From the NCBI RefSeq assembly GCF_900142095.1, contig NZ_FQZP01000003.1, positions 62,001 to 126,000 on the forward strand: a stretch of DNA of 64,000 bases. The letters are read 5' to 3'. This DNA is from Thermoclostridium caenicola (GTDB taxonomy: Bacteria > Bacillota > Clostridia > DSM-8532). Numbering within the stretch: position 1 is the first letter of the stretch; every line of letters begins with the position of its first letter. Both the position numbers and the translations under genes were made by a program. Below the pieces are notes generated by a model that saw nothing but the letters and a program-made list of their open reading frames with translations, ran no database searches and was not told the origin of the DNA. Positions 9,135 through 18,675 of the stretch are shown here, piece after piece.

Positions 9135-11576
9135 ATGGCATATTCAACGGAGATAGACAGGAAATGGCAGAAAAAATGGGAAGAAACACAGATCTACAAG
9201 TTTGACAAAAACAACATGGAAAAGAAGCTCTACTGCCTGGAGATGTTTTCCTACCCATCAGGCGCGAAGCTCCATGCAGGCCATTGGTTCAACTTCGGTT
9301 TGACCGATTCCTGGGCCAGGATGAAGCGCATGCAGGGGTATAACGTGTTCCATCCCCAGGGCTTCGACGCATTCGGGCTCCCGGCCGAGAACTATGCCAT
9401 CAAGACCGGCATACACCCCAAGGATTCCACCATGCAGAACATTGCTACCATGGAAGAGCAGCTCAAAAGGATGGGTGCCACCTTCGACTGGGATTACGAG
9501 GTGATCACCTGCCTGCCCGAGTACTATAAGTGGACCCAGTGGATCTTCCTGCAGCTTTACAAGCATGGTCTGGCCTACAGAAAAAACGCGCCCGTGAACT
9601 GGTGCCCGAGCTGCAAGACCGTTCTGGCCAATGAACAGGTCATCGATGGCTGCTGTGAGCGCTGCAATTCGGAAGTGACCAAAAAGAACCTGACCCAGTG
9701 GTTCTTCAAGATCACCCAGTATGCCCAGGAGCTTCTGGACTGTCTGCCGCAGCTGGACTGGCCGGAGAAGACCAAGAAGATACAGACCAACTGGATCGGC
9801 CGCTCCGAGGGCGCCGAGATTGAATTCCAGGTGGCCGGAACCGATTTGACCTTCAGGGTGTTTACCACCCGTGCCGACACGCTTTATGGCGTGACCTATG
9901 TGGTCCTGGCTCCGGAACATGAGCTGGTGGATAAAATCACCACCGACGACTGCCGTCAGGCTGTTGAGGATTACAGGGAGGCCGTAAAGAAGGTTTCCGA
10001 GATTGATCGTATGTCCACCGTGAGGGAAAAGACCGGTGTATTCACCGGGGCTTATGCCATCCATCCGCTGACGGGTGAAAAGGTGCCCATCTGGATTGCC
10101 GATTATGTCCTGGCAGGTTACGGCACAGGCTGCGTTATGGCGGTGCCGGCCCATGACGAGCGCGACTATGAGTTTGCGACCAAGTACAACCTGGAGATCA
10201 GGCGTGTCATCAAGGGTGCCGAAGGCGTTGACGACGCGCTTCCGTTTACCGAGTACGGGATCCTGACGGGAAGCCGGGAATTTGACGGCTATACCTCCGA
10301 GGAAGCCAGGATCGCCATTGTCAGGGAGCTGGAGGGCATGAACAAGGGCGAGCTTAAGGTTACATACCGGCTTCGTGACTGGCTGGTTTCCAGGCAGCGC
10401 TACTGGGGAGCGCCCATTCCCATCATCTATTGCGACAAGTGCGGCACGGTCCCCGTTCCCGAGGATCAGTTGCCGGTGGAACTGCCCTATAATGTGGTAT
10501 TCACTCCCGACGGGGAATCGCCCCTTGCCAAGTGCGAGGAGTTCGTCCATACCACGTGTCCCTGCTGCGGCGGCCCTGCCAAAAGGGATACGGATACGCT
10601 GGACACCTTCGTGTGCTCATCCTGGTATTATCTGCGGTATCCCGACAACAAGAACGACAAGGAACCCTTCAACCGCGAACTGATCAACAGGATGCTGCCG
10701 GTTGACAAGTATGTGGGCGGAGCCGAGCATGCCGCCATGCACCTTCTGTATGCCCGGTTCTTTACCAAGGCCCTCCGCGATATGGGTTACCTGGATTTCG
10801 ATGAACCCTTCCTGTCCCTTGTCCACCAGGGAACCATCCTGGGCGCCGACGGGCAGAAGATGTCCAAGTCCAGGGGCAATACCGTATCACCGGATGAATA
10901 CATTGAAAAGTACGGTTCGGACGTATTCCGCATGTACCTGGCCTTCGGCTTCTCCTATGTGGAAGGCGGTCCCTGGAGCGATGAGGGCATCAAGGCCATG
11001 GATCGCTTCATCGCACGGGTTGAAAGGCTCATTACGAAGTTTGCTTCCGAAAAGGACACAAAGGGAAGTGATCAGTTCGGGCCCAATGAGAAGGAACTGA
11101 ACTATATCAGGCATTATGCCATCAAGAGCGTTACCGAGGATACCGAGGTCTTCCAGTTCAATACGGCCATTGCGCGCCTGATGGAACTGATCAATGCCCT
11201 TTATAAGTATGATGCGCTGGAGAACCGGAACATGACGCTCATGGAAGAGACCATCCGGGATGCCATCCTGCTCATGTCCCCCTTCGCCCCGCATTTCGCC
11301 GAGGAGATGTGGGAACGGATGGGTTATGACTATTCCGTGTTCAACCAGCCCTGGCCTTCCTATGACGAAAAGGCCCTGGTACGGGATGAAATCGAGATGG
11401 CTGTCCAGTTCAACGGCCAGGTCAAATACAAGATCAATGTGCCGCGTGATGCCGACAACCAGCAGATCGAGCAGGCGGCATTGTCCGATGAACGAGCCGC
11501 TGGTTATATTGGCGGAAGAAACATTGTGAAGGTCATCGTGGTAAAAGGGCGGCTGATCAATATCGTGGTCCAATAA
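9135..11576 (+). CDS. leuS: Leucyl-tRNA synthetase
   Basis: Charges tRNA-Leu in the cytosol. 813 residues, full bacterial length. The class I HIGH equivalent is [12 protein letters not shown] (about residues 40-52), the CP1 editing domain includes [10 protein letters not shown] and AVPAHDERD near 250-340, and the KMSKS loop is [11 protein letters not shown] near 575. A zinc-type Cys pair, WCPSC and CCERC, lies near 155-180. The start has GGGAGGCATATAGA upstream. The short leader between rsfS and leuS shows no T-box. Confidence 0.98.
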   Translation: MAYSTEIDRKWQKKWEETQIYKFDKNNMEKKLYCLEMFSYPSGAKLHAGHWFNFGLTDSWARMKRMQGYNVFHPQGFDAFGLPAENYAIKTGIHPKDSTMQNIATMEEQLKRMGATFDWDYEVITCLPEYYKWTQWIFLQLYKHGLAYRKNAPVNWCPSCKTVLANEQVIDGCCERCNSEVTKKNLTQWFFKITQYAQELLDCLPQLDWPEKTKKIQTNWIGRSEGAEIEFQVAGTDLTFRVFTTRADTLYGVTYVVLAPEHELVDKITTDDCRQAVEDYREAVKKVSEIDRMSTVREKTGVFTGAYAIHPLTGEKVPIWIADYVLAGYGTGCVMAVPAHDERDYEFATKYNLEIRRVIKGAEGVDDALPFTEYGILTGSREFDGYTSEEARIAIVRELEGMNKGELKVTYRLRDWLVSRQRYWGAPIPIIYCDKCGTVPVPEDQLPVELPYNVVFTPDGESPLAKCEEFVHTTCPCCGGPAKRDTDTLDTFVCSSWYYLRYPDNKNDKEPFNRELINRMLPVDKYVGGAEHAAMHLLYARFFTKALRDMGYLDFDEPFLSLVHQGTILGADGQKMSKSRGNTVSPDEYIEKYGSDVFRMYLAFGFSYVEGGPWSDEGIKAMDRFIARVERLITKFASEKDTKGSDQFGPNEKELNYIRHYAIKSVTEDTEVFQFNTAIARLMELINALYKYDALENRNMTLMEETIRDAILLMSPFAPHFAEEMWERMGYDYSVFNQPWPSYDEKALVRDEIEMAVQFNGQVKYKINVPRDADNQQIEQAALSDERAAGYIGGRNIVKVIVVKGRLINIVVQ

Positions 11577-11660
11577 GGCCGGATATCGGCACCTTTCTGT
11601 CAGTCCCGGCATGGCACAGGGCCTGAAATACTGCGATTCGCCGGCAAGGAGGGGGTTTCT

Positions 11661-12044
11661 TTGGATCAGGGCTTCAAATACATGGTGATTGCTGCCTTTA
11701 CTTACCTGATCTTTCTCTGCGTGATCAGGCTGGTGCTGGGCAAGCAGTACAAGGCGAAGTCCTTCCTGATCGATATCATCGGAATACTGGCGGTCTTTGG
11801 GAGTCTTATTGTTGTCAAATACAAAAGCGCTCTCAAACTGCCCGAATTCCTGGTGTATGTGCTGCCCTTCCTGCTGACCGTTTTGCTTCCGCCCCTGGCT
11901 TTGAAGATGAACAGCGACCAGATACTGAAATATCTTGTGCTGAGCGTCTTGGCCGTCCCCGTTATCCACCTGTTCTTTGCTTTCTTTATTGGATGGGGCG
12001 ACCTGTTGCCGTTTATCCGAATACCGTCGTTATGGACGCTGTAA
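11661..12044 (+). CDS. Conserved membrane protein of unknown function
   Basis: 127 residues starting at TTG after a strong AGGAGGGGG. Four hydrophobic segments are visible at about 7-26, 36-55, 62-83 and 90-112, and very little lies outside the membrane. It sits between leuS and mrnC and ends just before a terminator. I do not recognise the family. The strong ribosome binding site, sensible composition and lack of an overlapping gene support a real gene. Confidence 0.72.
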   Translation: MDQGFKYMVIAAFTYLIFLCVIRLVLGKQYKAKSFLIDIIGILAVFGSLIVVKYKSALKLPEFLVYVLPFLLTVLLPPLALKMNSDQILKYLVLSVLAVPVIHLFFAFFIGWGDLLPFIRIPSLWTL

Positions 12045-12050
12045 GGAATC

Positions 12051-12090
12051 CAATCCGCCATGCCTTGACACAGGTAGGGCGGATTTTATA
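12051..12090 (+). terminator. Terminator downstream of the small membrane protein
   Basis: AATCCGCC pairs with GGCGGATT, with an inner CCT/AGG, followed by TTATAT. The mrnC promoter -35 hexamer lies in the loop, so terminator and promoter overlap. Confidence 0.7.
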
Positions 12091-12094
12091 TAAA
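12065..12094 (+). promoter_or_regulatory. Sigma-A promoter for mrnC-rlmB
   Basis: Perfect -35 TTGACA at 12065-12070, then 18 bases and -10 TATAAA at 12089-12094. It is embedded in the preceding terminator hairpin. Confidence 0.7.
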
Positions 12095-12130
12095 TAGCTA
12101 TATATTTCAGAGGAAACGCGTGGTGATCGT

Positions 12131-12550
12131 TTGTTCCAGGAAAACACGGACCAGGTAAGGCTTCTGCAGCCGGCCGTGCTGGCTTTTGTCGGGGATGCCG
12201 TATTTAATCTTTTTATCAGGGAAAGACTAGTGAGGAGAAAACAGGCATCCTCCCATCAGCTCCATATCGATGCGACCAGGTATGTGAAGGCTGCTTCACA
12301 GTCCAGGATAGCCAGGGAGATGCAAAAGGATTTCAATGAAGATGAAGCCTTCGTCTTCAGGAGGGGACGGAACGCCAAATCCACAACCATCCCCAAAAAC
12401 GCCAACGTGCAGGATTACCATTATGCGACGGCTTTTGAGGCTGTTTTGGGTTATCTGTATCTGACCGGTCAGACCGAAAGGCTGGACACTTTCCTGGAAC
12501 AGGCCGCATCCATCATAGAAAATGACGAAACGGAGAATCAGCATGAGTAA
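12131..12550 (+). CDS. mrnC: Mini-ribonuclease 3
   Basis: Double-strand-specific RNase that matures 23S rRNA ends. 139 residues: an RNase III catalytic domain without the dsRNA-binding domain, the normal Mini-III arrangement. The signature AFVGDAVFNLFIRE near residue 20 carries the catalytic Asp, and YHYATAFEAVLGYLYL near 100 carries the second acidic motif (Glu in FEAVLG). The TTG start has only a weak upstream GGTGATCG. The gene overlaps rlmB by 8 bases, the usual mrnC-rlmB order in Firmicutes, but the cysS gene that normally precedes it is absent. Confidence 0.92.
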   Translation: MFQENTDQVRLLQPAVLAFVGDAVFNLFIRERLVRRKQASSHQLHIDATRYVKAASQSRIAREMQKDFNEDEAFVFRRGRNAKSTTIPKNANVQDYHYATAFEAVLGYLYLTGQTERLDTFLEQAASIIENDETENQHE

Positions 12551-13442
12551 ACGGGAAGGAAGAACAGGCAGAAAAAAGGTACAGAAATATGAGCCGTTTT
12601 ATGAAAAAGCCGGAAAAAGAGGGAGAAGGGGCGAAAAGGCAACCTCGAGGAGCGGCGTTGACGATTTCCGGGATGCCTCCTGGGAAACAGAGGATGATGT
12701 TGAGGAACGGGAGGATCGGGTCGAAGGGCGCAGGCCGGTCTTGGAGGTTTTGCGGTCCGACCGCCCGGTCAACAAGATCTTCATCGAGAAGGGGAACCCG
12801 GATCCCACCCTGGCCCGCATTGCGGCTATGGCACGGGAAAAAGGCGTACCCATCCAGTATGTGGACAAAAGAAAGCTGGATATGATGTCTCTTGCCCGAA
12901 TCCATCAGGGCGTTATCCTGGATGCCGCCGTCAAGGAATATGCAGAGGTGGAGGATATCTTAAGGATCGCCGCCGAGCGGGGCGAGGACCCGTTCATTGT
13001 CATCCTGGACGGCATTACCGACACCAATAATTTCGGTTCCATCATCAGAAGCGCCGAATGTGCCGGTGCCCATGGCATCATCATCCCGAAGCGGCGTTCA
13101 GCAACCCTGAATGCCACGGTGGCCAAGGTTGCTGCCGGCGCACAGGAGTTCATCGCCATTGCCCGGGTAGGGAACCTTGCCCATGCTATCCGGGAACTGA
13201 AAGCGAAAGGCATATGGATGGCCGGAGCGGATCCCGAGGGGGACAAGGCTTACTATGAAGCCGATATGAAAGGGCCCATAGGCCTCATCATCGGCAGCGA
13301 GGGAGAAGGAATCAGCCGGGTTATCAGGGATCAGTGCGATTTTCTGGTGAGGATCCCCATGAAGGGGAAGATATCATCCCTGAACGCCGGTGTTGCTGCC
13401 GGTCTGCTCCTGTTTGAGATCGCAAAGAGCAGGAGCGTGTGA
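12543..13442 (+). CDS. rlmB: 23S rRNA (guanosine-2'-O-)-methyltransferase RlmB family
   Basis: SpoU/TrmH-type SPOUT methyltransferase, likely modifying G2251 of 23S rRNA. 299 residues from the ATG with CGGAGA upstream. After an unusual Lys/Arg/Glu-rich tail of about 60 residues comes the substrate-binding domain from VEGRRPVLEVL. The three SPOUT motifs follow: ILDGITDTNNFGSIIRSAE, GLIIGSEGEGIS and IPMKGKISSLNAGVAAGLLLFE. It is translationally coupled to mrnC and ends before a terminator that faces a converging gene. The charged tail is longer than in E. coli RlmB and may be disordered. Confidence 0.93.
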   Translation: MSKREGRTGRKKVQKYEPFYEKAGKRGRRGEKATSRSGVDDFRDASWETEDDVEEREDRVEGRRPVLEVLRSDRPVNKIFIEKGNPDPTLARIAAMAREKGVPIQYVDKRKLDMMSLARIHQGVILDAAVKEYAEVEDILRIAAERGEDPFIVILDGITDTNNFGSIIRSAECAGAHGIIIPKRRSATLNATVAKVAAGAQEFIAIARVGNLAHAIRELKAKGIWMAGADPEGDKAYYEADMKGPIGLIIGSEGEGISRVIRDQCDFLVRIPMKGKISSLNAGVAAGLLLFEIAKSRSV

Positions 13443-13511
13443 CGCAGGCACAGGCTTTGATTGGAATCTGGCCCACGGGCTGATGATGTGCACCTTAACC
13501 GGTGAGAAATG

Positions 13512-13547
13512 AGCGGGCAGCCGGATGGAAACCGGCCGCCCGCTTTT
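13512..13547. terminator. Bidirectional terminator between converging genes
   Basis: AGCGGGC-A-GCCGG pairs with CCGGC-C-GCCCGCT, followed by TTTT on the plus strand. It abuts the stop codon of the minus-strand gene, so it may serve both rlmB and that gene. Confidence 0.8.
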
Positions 13548-14104
13548 CAGTATGTGAAGCGGAAATCCAGGTACCTGACCAGTTCGTCGATCCTGCAGTC
13601 GAAGTTGTAAACGAAGGGTTTGTCAGAACTGTCCAGGATCAACACGAAGGGCGGCTCTTCCTTGGTAAAGATAACATAGATTTTGTCAATGGTGGCATTG
13701 ATGAACTGGTTCCGTACCTTCAGGGCAGGATTGACAGGGATCCTGACAATGTACCCTTTTTCGGGGAACGGCTGGACCTTGGCATAAAGACCCGTAATGC
13801 TGTTGATGATCTGCTCGGCCTGTTTCTGTACCGCGTCCGTGGTCTTCAGCTTTTTGACCACCTTCCCCTTGCTGATGTCAAAGATCTGTATTTCGTCACT
13901 GCTCTCGGTTGCAGGTTTCGTGGTTTCCAGGATCTCGCCGGATACGGCTACCTCCCTGTAGCGCAGCATGTTTACCAGCGCATCGTAGTTTTCGGTATCC
14001 TGTTCCCCGAAGATCTGGAAAATGCCAAGGGAGACCAGGAATACGGCCAATATGGCAGCTGCCAGCCACTTCAGCTTTCTTTTGCTGATGCTGATAATGA
14101 TCAT
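13547..14104 (-). CDS. Membrane-anchored protein of unknown function
   Basis: 185 residues starting at the ATG that follows AAGGGG with 8-base spacing. A short basic N-terminus (SKRKLKW) precedes one membrane helix at about 11-31, leaving some 150 residues outside the cell. The external part contains DEIQIFDISKGKVVKKL and a C-terminal beta-rich stretch ending YLDFRFTY. No family was recognised. It is monocistronic between rlmB and glnN. The DUF-like architecture resembles small Clostridial lipoprotein-like or sporulation membrane proteins, but nothing specific supports a function. Confidence 0.7.
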   Translation of the reverse strand: MIIISISKRKLKWLAAAILAVFLVSLGIFQIFGEQDTENYDALVNMLRYREVAVSGEILETTKPATESSDEIQIFDISKGKVVKKLKTTDAVQKQAEQIINSITGLYAKVQPFPEKGYIVRIPVNPALKVRNQFINATIDKIYVIFTKEEPPFVLILDSSDKPFVYNFDCRIDELVRYLDFRFTY

Positions 14105-14195
14105 ATACACCACCCCTTAATCATATCCGGGAAACGGCTTGTACTATGACAGCTATTTGAACGAAAGGTATGTCCGGGACACCTGCAAATTTTTA

Positions 14196-14224
14196 TTGAC
14201 GCAAAACGATGTAATTGATATAAT
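14196..14224 (+). promoter_or_regulatory. Sigma-A promoter of glnN
   Basis: -35 TTGACG, 17 bases, perfect -10 TATAAT. It predicts a leader of about 135 bases before the GTG start. The leader contains a TGCCGC/GCGGCA hairpin around 14304-14327, but no known riboswitch class was recognised. Confidence 0.8.
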
Positions 14225-14366
14225 GATGCCACTTTATGGGGAACTGTGGATTCAGGGGTGTTTCAACATGGGGTTGGAATACCCTTTTATCTATAGGACT
14301 TCCTGCCGCGTCAGGTGGGCGGCATCAGGCAACTGACCTGTTCACAACCCTGTTGAGAGGAGAGAA

Positions 14367-16451
14367 GTGCCCGTGGAAAGTTTTGGCGTATACGTATTCA
14401 ATGATGCGGTGATGCAGGAGCGCCTTCCCAAGGCGACATATAACCAGCTGAGGAAGACCATCGATCAGGGAACCAGCCTGGATCCCCAGGTGGCCGAGGT
14501 GGTCGCCAGCGTGATGAAGGATTGGGCTGTTGAAAAGGGGGCGACCCACTATACCCATTGGTTCCAGCCCATGACGGGGATTACGGCTGAAAAGCATGAC
14601 GCTTTCATCACCCCCACGGGGAATGGAAAGGCCATCATGGAGTTTTCCTGGAAGGAGCTGGTGAAGGGCGAGCCCGATGCTTCGTCATTCCCGTCGGGCG
14701 GTATCCGCTCAACCTTTGAGGCAAGGGGCTATACAGCCTGGGACTGCACTTCGCCGGCCTTTGTCAAGGATGGCACACTGTACATCCCCACCGCGTTTTG
14801 CTCCTATACAGGTGAAGCCCTTGATCTGAAAACGCCGCTTCTTCGTTCCATGGAGGCTATCTCAAGACAGGCCGTGCGCATTCTGAGACTCTTCGGCGAT
14901 ACCGCCGCAAAAGCCGTGCGCACCACGACAGGGGCCGAGCAGGAATACTTTCTGGTTGACAAAGAACTCTTTTTGAAGAGAATGGACTTGTTCTACACGG
15001 GCCGGACCCTGTTCGGGGCAAAGCCGCCCAAGGGCCAGGAACTGGATGATCACTATTTCGGTGCGCTGAAGAAGCGGGTGGCCGAGTTCATGCATGATCT
15101 CGACGAGGAGCTCTGGAAGCTTGGCATACCGGCCAAGACCAAGCACAATGAAGTTGCACCCGCCCAGCATGAGCTGGCCCTGATCTTCGATACCAGCAAT
15201 ATTGCCACCGATCATAACCAGCTGACCATGGAGATCATGCGCAAAGTGGCAGACAGGCATGGATTGGTGTGTCTGCTCCATGAAAAACCCTTCAAGGGCA
15301 TGAATGGATCGGGCAAACACAACAACTGGTCCCTTTCAGCCAACGGAAGGAACCTGCTGGAGCCGGGCCGCACACCTGGCGAAAACGCCCAGTTCCTGAT
15401 CTTCCTCATGGCCGTTGTGAAGGCCGTGGACGAATACGCCGATCTTCTCCGCCTCTCTGTGGCCAGCGCCGGTAACGATCACCGGCTGGGAGGCTATGAA
15501 GCGCCCCCTTCCATTCTCTCGGTCTACCTGGGGGATGAGCTGACCGAGATTATTGAGCAGATAGAAACCGGGATGGTAAGGGACAACGGCAGGCAGCAGA
15601 TGCTGGATATCGGGGTCCTCACGCTCCCGGTACTGCCCAGGGATGCCACCGACCGGAACAGGACATCGCCCTTTGCCTTTACGGGTAACAAGTTTGAGTT
15701 CCGCATGGTGGGATCCTCCCAGTCCATCGCCATGCCCAATTTTGTCCTGAACACCATTGTTGCGGAAGCCCTGTCGCAGATCGCGGACCGGCTGGAGCAG
15801 GCAAGCGATTTCCAGGCTGAAGTCAATGCGGTAGTGAAGGAAATGATCAAGCAGCATAAGCGCGTCATCTTCAACGGCAACAACTATTCCGAGGAATGGG
15901 TGGCTGAGGCCGAAAGAAGAGGGCTTCCCAATTTTAAGACCACGGTGGATGTCATACCGGCACTGCTCGAGGAGAAAAACATCCGGCTTTTTGAGAAGCA
16001 CCATGTGTTATCCGAGACCGAGGTCCGTTCCCGCTACGAGATTTACCTGGAGAGCTATGTGAAGACCGTCCGCATTGAAGCCCTCACCATGATAGAGATG
16101 GTCATGAAGCAGATCCTGCCTGCGGTCATGAAGCATATGAAACAGGTGGCCGATACAGTGGCATCCCTGACAAAAGCGGGCGCCGACGCAAGTGCGTTCA
16201 AGCGGGATCTGGATACGGTGGTCGGGCTGTCCAACAGCCTGAGGGAGAATACGGGCAGGCTTTCCGCCGAGGTGGAGGCCCTGGATGCCGAAGCCGGGAA
16301 CGGGAACTCGCTGAATCATGCCCGGGCCTATAAGGACAGGATCCTTCCCCTCATGGAAGCGGTGCGGGCTGATGCCGACAGGCTGGAGGAGATTGTGGAT
16401 GGAAGCCTCTGGCCCTTCCCTACATACGGCGAACTGCTGTTCAGGGTGTAA
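14367..16451 (+). CDS. glnN: Glutamine synthetase type III
   Basis: Makes glutamine from glutamate, ammonia and ATP. 694 residues, the typical GSIII size and much longer than GSI. The start is GTG after GAGAGGAGAGAA. GSIII-specific segments are visible: [17 protein letters not shown] at the N-terminus, [16 protein letters not shown] near 110, [11 protein letters not shown] near 195, the ATP-site [11 protein letters not shown] near 265, the [19 protein letters not shown] block near 310, and [16 protein letters not shown] near 430. The C-terminal third is helical, as in the family. A second, type I enzyme (22007-23341) is also in the window. The gene is monocistronic with its own promoter and terminator. 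Confidence 0.97.
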   Translation: MPVESFGVYVFNDAVMQERLPKATYNQLRKTIDQGTSLDPQVAEVVASVMKDWAVEKGATHYTHWFQPMTGITAEKHDAFITPTGNGKAIMEFSWKELVKGEPDASSFPSGGIRSTFEARGYTAWDCTSPAFVKDGTLYIPTAFCSYTGEALDLKTPLLRSMEAISRQAVRILRLFGDTAAKAVRTTTGAEQEYFLVDKELFLKRMDLFYTGRTLFGAKPPKGQELDDHYFGALKKRVAEFMHDLDEELWKLGIPAKTKHNEVAPAQHELALIFDTSNIATDHNQLTMEIMRKVADRHGLVCLLHEKPFKGMNGSGKHNNWSLSANGRNLLEPGRTPGENAQFLIFLMAVVKAVDEYADLLRLSVASAGNDHRLGGYEAPPSILSVYLGDELTEIIEQIETGMVRDNGRQQMLDIGVLTLPVLPRDATDRNRTSPFAFTGNKFEFRMVGSSQSIAMPNFVLNTIVAEALSQIADRLEQASDFQAEVNAVVKEMIKQHKRVIFNGNNYSEEWVAEAERRGLPNFKTTVDVIPALLEEKNIRLFEKHHVLSETEVRSRYEIYLESYVKTVRIEALTMIEMVMKQILPAVMKHMKQVADTVASLTKAGADASAFKRDLDTVVGLSNSLRENTGRLSAEVEALDAEAGNGNSLNHARAYKDRILPLMEAVRADADRLEEIVDGSLWPFPTYGELLFRV

Positions 16452-16529
16452 GTCCGGCGCCTGAGATGATGGACGTGAGCATCACAAGCACGGACGTAAG
16501 CCTATTTAACCAAAGATACGAGGAAGATG

Positions 16530-16568
16530 GGCGGCTGAACGCGCTTTGCGAAGTCAAGCCGCCTTTTC
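16530..16568 (+). terminator. Terminator of glnN
   Basis: GGCGGCT pairs with AGCCGCC around a 20-base loop and is followed by TTTTCTT. Confidence 0.75.
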
Positions 16569-16630
16569 TTATGCTCATTTTGCCTTATCGCCAATGCGCC
16601 CTTAATCTTTACGGGCTCCCTTCGATCAGG

Positions 16631-16732
16631 TGTCATTGCGAGCGAACAAAGCGAGCGTGGCAATCTCTTCATACCGCGGTTGGCTATGAAAGTGACTGAG
16701 ATTGCTTCGTCACTACGCTCCTCGCAATGACA
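16631..16732. repeat. Dispersed repeat, inverted pair
   Basis: The left arm starts TGTCATTGCGAGCG and ends GGCAATCTC; the right arm starts GAGATTGCTTCGTC and ends CTCGCAATGACA, an inverted copy. The two arms can form a long imperfect hairpin of about 100 bases. The preceding bases (TTTGCCTTATCGC and TACGGGCTCCCTTC) recur near 18400-18452, so the repeat is part of a larger composite. The short open frames across it are best explained as repeat sequence, not genes. Confidence 0.85.
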
Positions 16733-16877
16733 CAATGGTCATAGCCCAGCGGAGCCATATCCTGGATGTCATTAGGTGCGAAGCACAGTGAACCGCGGCA
16801 ATCTTTAAAAACCGGGTGGATTACAGCGGACAGCAGGATAATAGCAAAGCAAAACTGAAAAAACAGGAAATCAAGTA
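16733..16877. other. Non-coding stretch between repeat and serpin promoter
   Basis: About 145 bases with no ribosome binding site or recognisable gene. It may include further decayed repeat sequence. Confidence 0.4.
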
Positions 16878-16908
16878 AACCGAAGGATGCCATTCGCCGT
16901 CTAATCGG
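16878..16908 (+). promoter_or_regulatory. Putative ECF-type promoter of the serpin gene
   Basis: AACC at 16878-16881 is followed by exactly 16 bases and then CGTCTAATCGG (CGTC at 16898-16901). The AAC-type -35 and CGTC-type -10 with 16-17 base spacing are typical of ECF sigma promoters. The same layout with an identical 13-mer GCCGTCTAATCGG stands before the alpha-2-macroglobulin-like gene (54756-54788, minus). The predicted transcript start leaves a normal leader of about 38 bases with GGAGGG in it. Confidence 0.65.
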
Positions 16909-16946
16909 ATAAAATGGAAAGCAAGAAGACCATGGAGGGTTGCGTC

Positions 16947-18215
16947 ATGAATATTTGGGCGCGGGTTTCCCGCAGCAGGAGCATAAAACCGGTTCTGGTT
17001 GCCGGGCTGCTTATAGCATGCCTGCTTACGGGCTGTGCACGTGCTAAGAAGTCAGATTCCGCATTTCAGCCATCCGATGTGACCTCTGTCCCGATGGGCG
17101 ATCCCTTTGTCCAGGATATCAACCGTCTGGGTATTAACGCTCTTAAGCTGGTCAACCAGGACGAAGCAGGCGGCGGGAACCTGATCCTGTCACCAATAAG
17201 CCTTGCCACAGCGCTTTCGGTTCTCAGCAACGGTGCCGCAGGGGCTACCCTGGAGCAGATCAACGGGATCGTCAATAGCCGGGGACTGTCCCAGAATGAG
17301 CATAACAACAGATACAGGGACCTGATCAGCAGTTTTTACAACAGGAAGGACATGGTGATACTTCCGGCCAACTCCCTGTGGATCAAAAGGAATTATCCAT
17401 TTAAGGAGAGCTTTGCTGAGCTGGCCAAAGCCTGGTATGACGCCGATGTATTCTCGCTCAACGATAAGGCTTCCTCAGCCGTCAACGAGGTGAACCGATG
17501 GGTATCGGACAGGACCAAGGGTTTGATCACCGATCCGCTCAGCGAGATCCATCCTCTGACCGTGATGCTCCTGGTCAATACCCTGTACTTCCGGGGAACC
17601 TGGGAGAATCCGTTTGATGACAGCTTTACCAGGAAAGAAGACTTTACGTTGAGTACAGGCGAAACGGTGAAGGTTGATATGATGAACAGCCGGCTGATGG
17701 TGCCCTTCCATGATGCCGGGGATTTGAAGGCGGCAAAGCTGTATTACAGGGGCGGAGTATCCATGCTCTTTTTGCGGCCTGAGGAGAATGTCAACGATCT
17801 TTTGTCGGATCTGACGGCGGAAAAGCTTTTTGAAATCAACAGCCATCTCGCCATCCATACGACCGACCTGAAGGTGCCCAGGCTGGATTTTGGTTATAAG
17901 TCCGAGATGAGCGACTGCCTGAAAGCCTTGGGGATGGTGGATGCCTTTACGGATGGGGTGGCCGACTTCAGCCGGATGGTTGACGGCAAAAAGCCTTCTG
18001 TGAGCCGTGTCCTTCATGAATGCCGGCTCAAACTGGATGAGGAAGGCACTGAGGCGGCTGCCGTCACGGCCATCGCGGTTACGGCTACCAGCGCGATGCC
18101 CGAACCGGAGCAAATCGTGGATTTTTACCTGGATAAGCCCTTTGTGTTCGCCATCGTGGATGAACGGACCGGAGCCGTGCTGTTCCTTGGGAAGGTTGAA
18201 AATCCGCTTGGATAA
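16947..18215 (+). CDS. Serpin, predicted lipoprotein
   Basis: Serine protease inhibitor anchored outside the cell. 422 residues from the ATG with GGAGGG 8 bases upstream. The signal peptide ends in the lipobox LLTGC (Cys30). The serpin fold is clear from NLILSPISLATALSVLSNGA, NTLYFRGTWENPF and the C-terminal FYLDKPFVFAIVDERTGAVLFLGKV. The hinge EEGTEAAAVTA (residues 365-375) is of the inhibitory type; by hinge counting P1-P1' is Thr381-Ser382, suggesting an elastase- or subtilisin-like target. It has no dockerin, unlike some Clostridial serpins. It is monocistronic, flanked by dispersed repeats, with the putative ECF promoter upstream. Confidence 0.95.
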   Translation: MNIWARVSRSRSIKPVLVAGLLIACLLTGCARAKKSDSAFQPSDVTSVPMGDPFVQDINRLGINALKLVNQDEAGGGNLILSPISLATALSVLSNGAAGATLEQINGIVNSRGLSQNEHNNRYRDLISSFYNRKDMVILPANSLWIKRNYPFKESFAELAKAWYDADVFSLNDKASSAVNEVNRWVSDRTKGLITDPLSEIHPLTVMLLVNTLYFRGTWENPFDDSFTRKEDFTLSTGETVKVDMMNSRLMVPFHDAGDLKAAKLYYRGGVSMLFLRPEENVNDLLSDLTAEKLFEINSHLAIHTTDLKVPRLDFGYKSEMSDCLKALGMVDAFTDGVADFSRMVDGKKPSVSRVLHECRLKLDEEGTEAAAVTAIAVTATSAMPEPEQIVDFYLDKPFVFAIVDERTGAVLFLGKVENPLG

Positions 18216-18280
18216 TAGGATCATGCCGTGGTGGTGTTCCCGTAATCGCAGGGAGAGGAATAAGCGGGTATAGAAGGGAG

Positions 18281-18460
18281 CCCGTAAAGCCCGGCCGCTG
18301 TGCTGCACGGCTGCAAAACATCAGGCTGTTCGAATGGGGGTTGGCTGAACTCGCTTCGCTCAAACAGCAGTCGCCCTGTTCCCATTCTCACAGGATGTTT
18401 TGGCGCCTTATCGCAATGTGGTCTTGACCTTTATGGGCTCCCTTCCTGTTGGTAAACCCC
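18281..18460. repeat. Composite dispersed repeat, second copy of the CCCGG module
   Basis: TAAAGCCCGGCCGCTGTG then CTGCACGGCTGCAAAA matches the module at 2852-2886 with a few changes. Farther on, GCCTTATCGCAATG and TTTATGGGCTCCCTTC match the bases before the repeat at 16631. No gene was recognised. Confidence 0.65.
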
Positions 18461-18478
18461 TGGTGTCTTCGCAAGCGA

Positions 18479-18560
18479 ATGAGATTGCTGTCGGCTCCTC
18501 ACCATGACATTCCTGGTACTGTCATTGCGAGCGACGTGTCAGCGAATCGTGCGTATTTCA
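18479..18560. repeat. Dispersed repeat, inverted pair
   Basis: GAGATTGCTGTCGGCTCC to CCATGACA (18481-18509) is the inverted form, and TGTCATTGCGAGCG (from 18520) the direct form, the reverse order of arms compared with 16631-16732. Both arms have diverged from the better-preserved copies. Confidence 0.7.
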
Positions 18561-18566
18561 TAAATT

Positions 18567-18600
18567 GGAAGTTGGAGGCTAGAGGTTGGAGATTGGAATT
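18567..18600. repeat. Short degenerate tandem repeat of TTGGAGR units
   Basis: Successive units read GTTGGAGG, CTAGAGG, TTGGAGA, TTGGAAT, about four seven-base units. It sits between the dispersed repeat and the terminator of the next gene. No function can be assigned. Confidence 0.55.
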
Positions 18601-18643
18601 CTCAGGTAACGCACTAAAACTTTATTGCGGATATAACAAATCA

Positions 18644-18674
18644 AAGCGCGGCTCTTTAATATAAGGCCGCGCTT
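18644..18674 (-). terminator. Terminator of the small membrane protein gene
   Basis: AAGCGCGGC and GCCGCGCTT form a perfect nine-base stem; on the minus strand it is followed by TGATTTG. It abuts the stop codon at 18676. Confidence 0.7.
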
Positions 18675-18675
18675 A

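Noticed and set aside
12513-12905. Long frames antisense to rlmB, leuS, clpE, A2M and other genes
   Set aside because: They are explained by the codon use of confident genes on the other strand and lack start signals.
14225-14366. ANTAR dual-hexaloop RNA in the glnN leader
   Set aside because: A CCTG-CCGCGT-CAGG hexaloop can be drawn, but the loop lacks the A1/G4 pattern and a second partner hairpin.
16466-16735. Short open frames on both strands after glnN
   Set aside because: They run through the terminator and the inverted repeat, have no ribosome binding site and resemble no protein.
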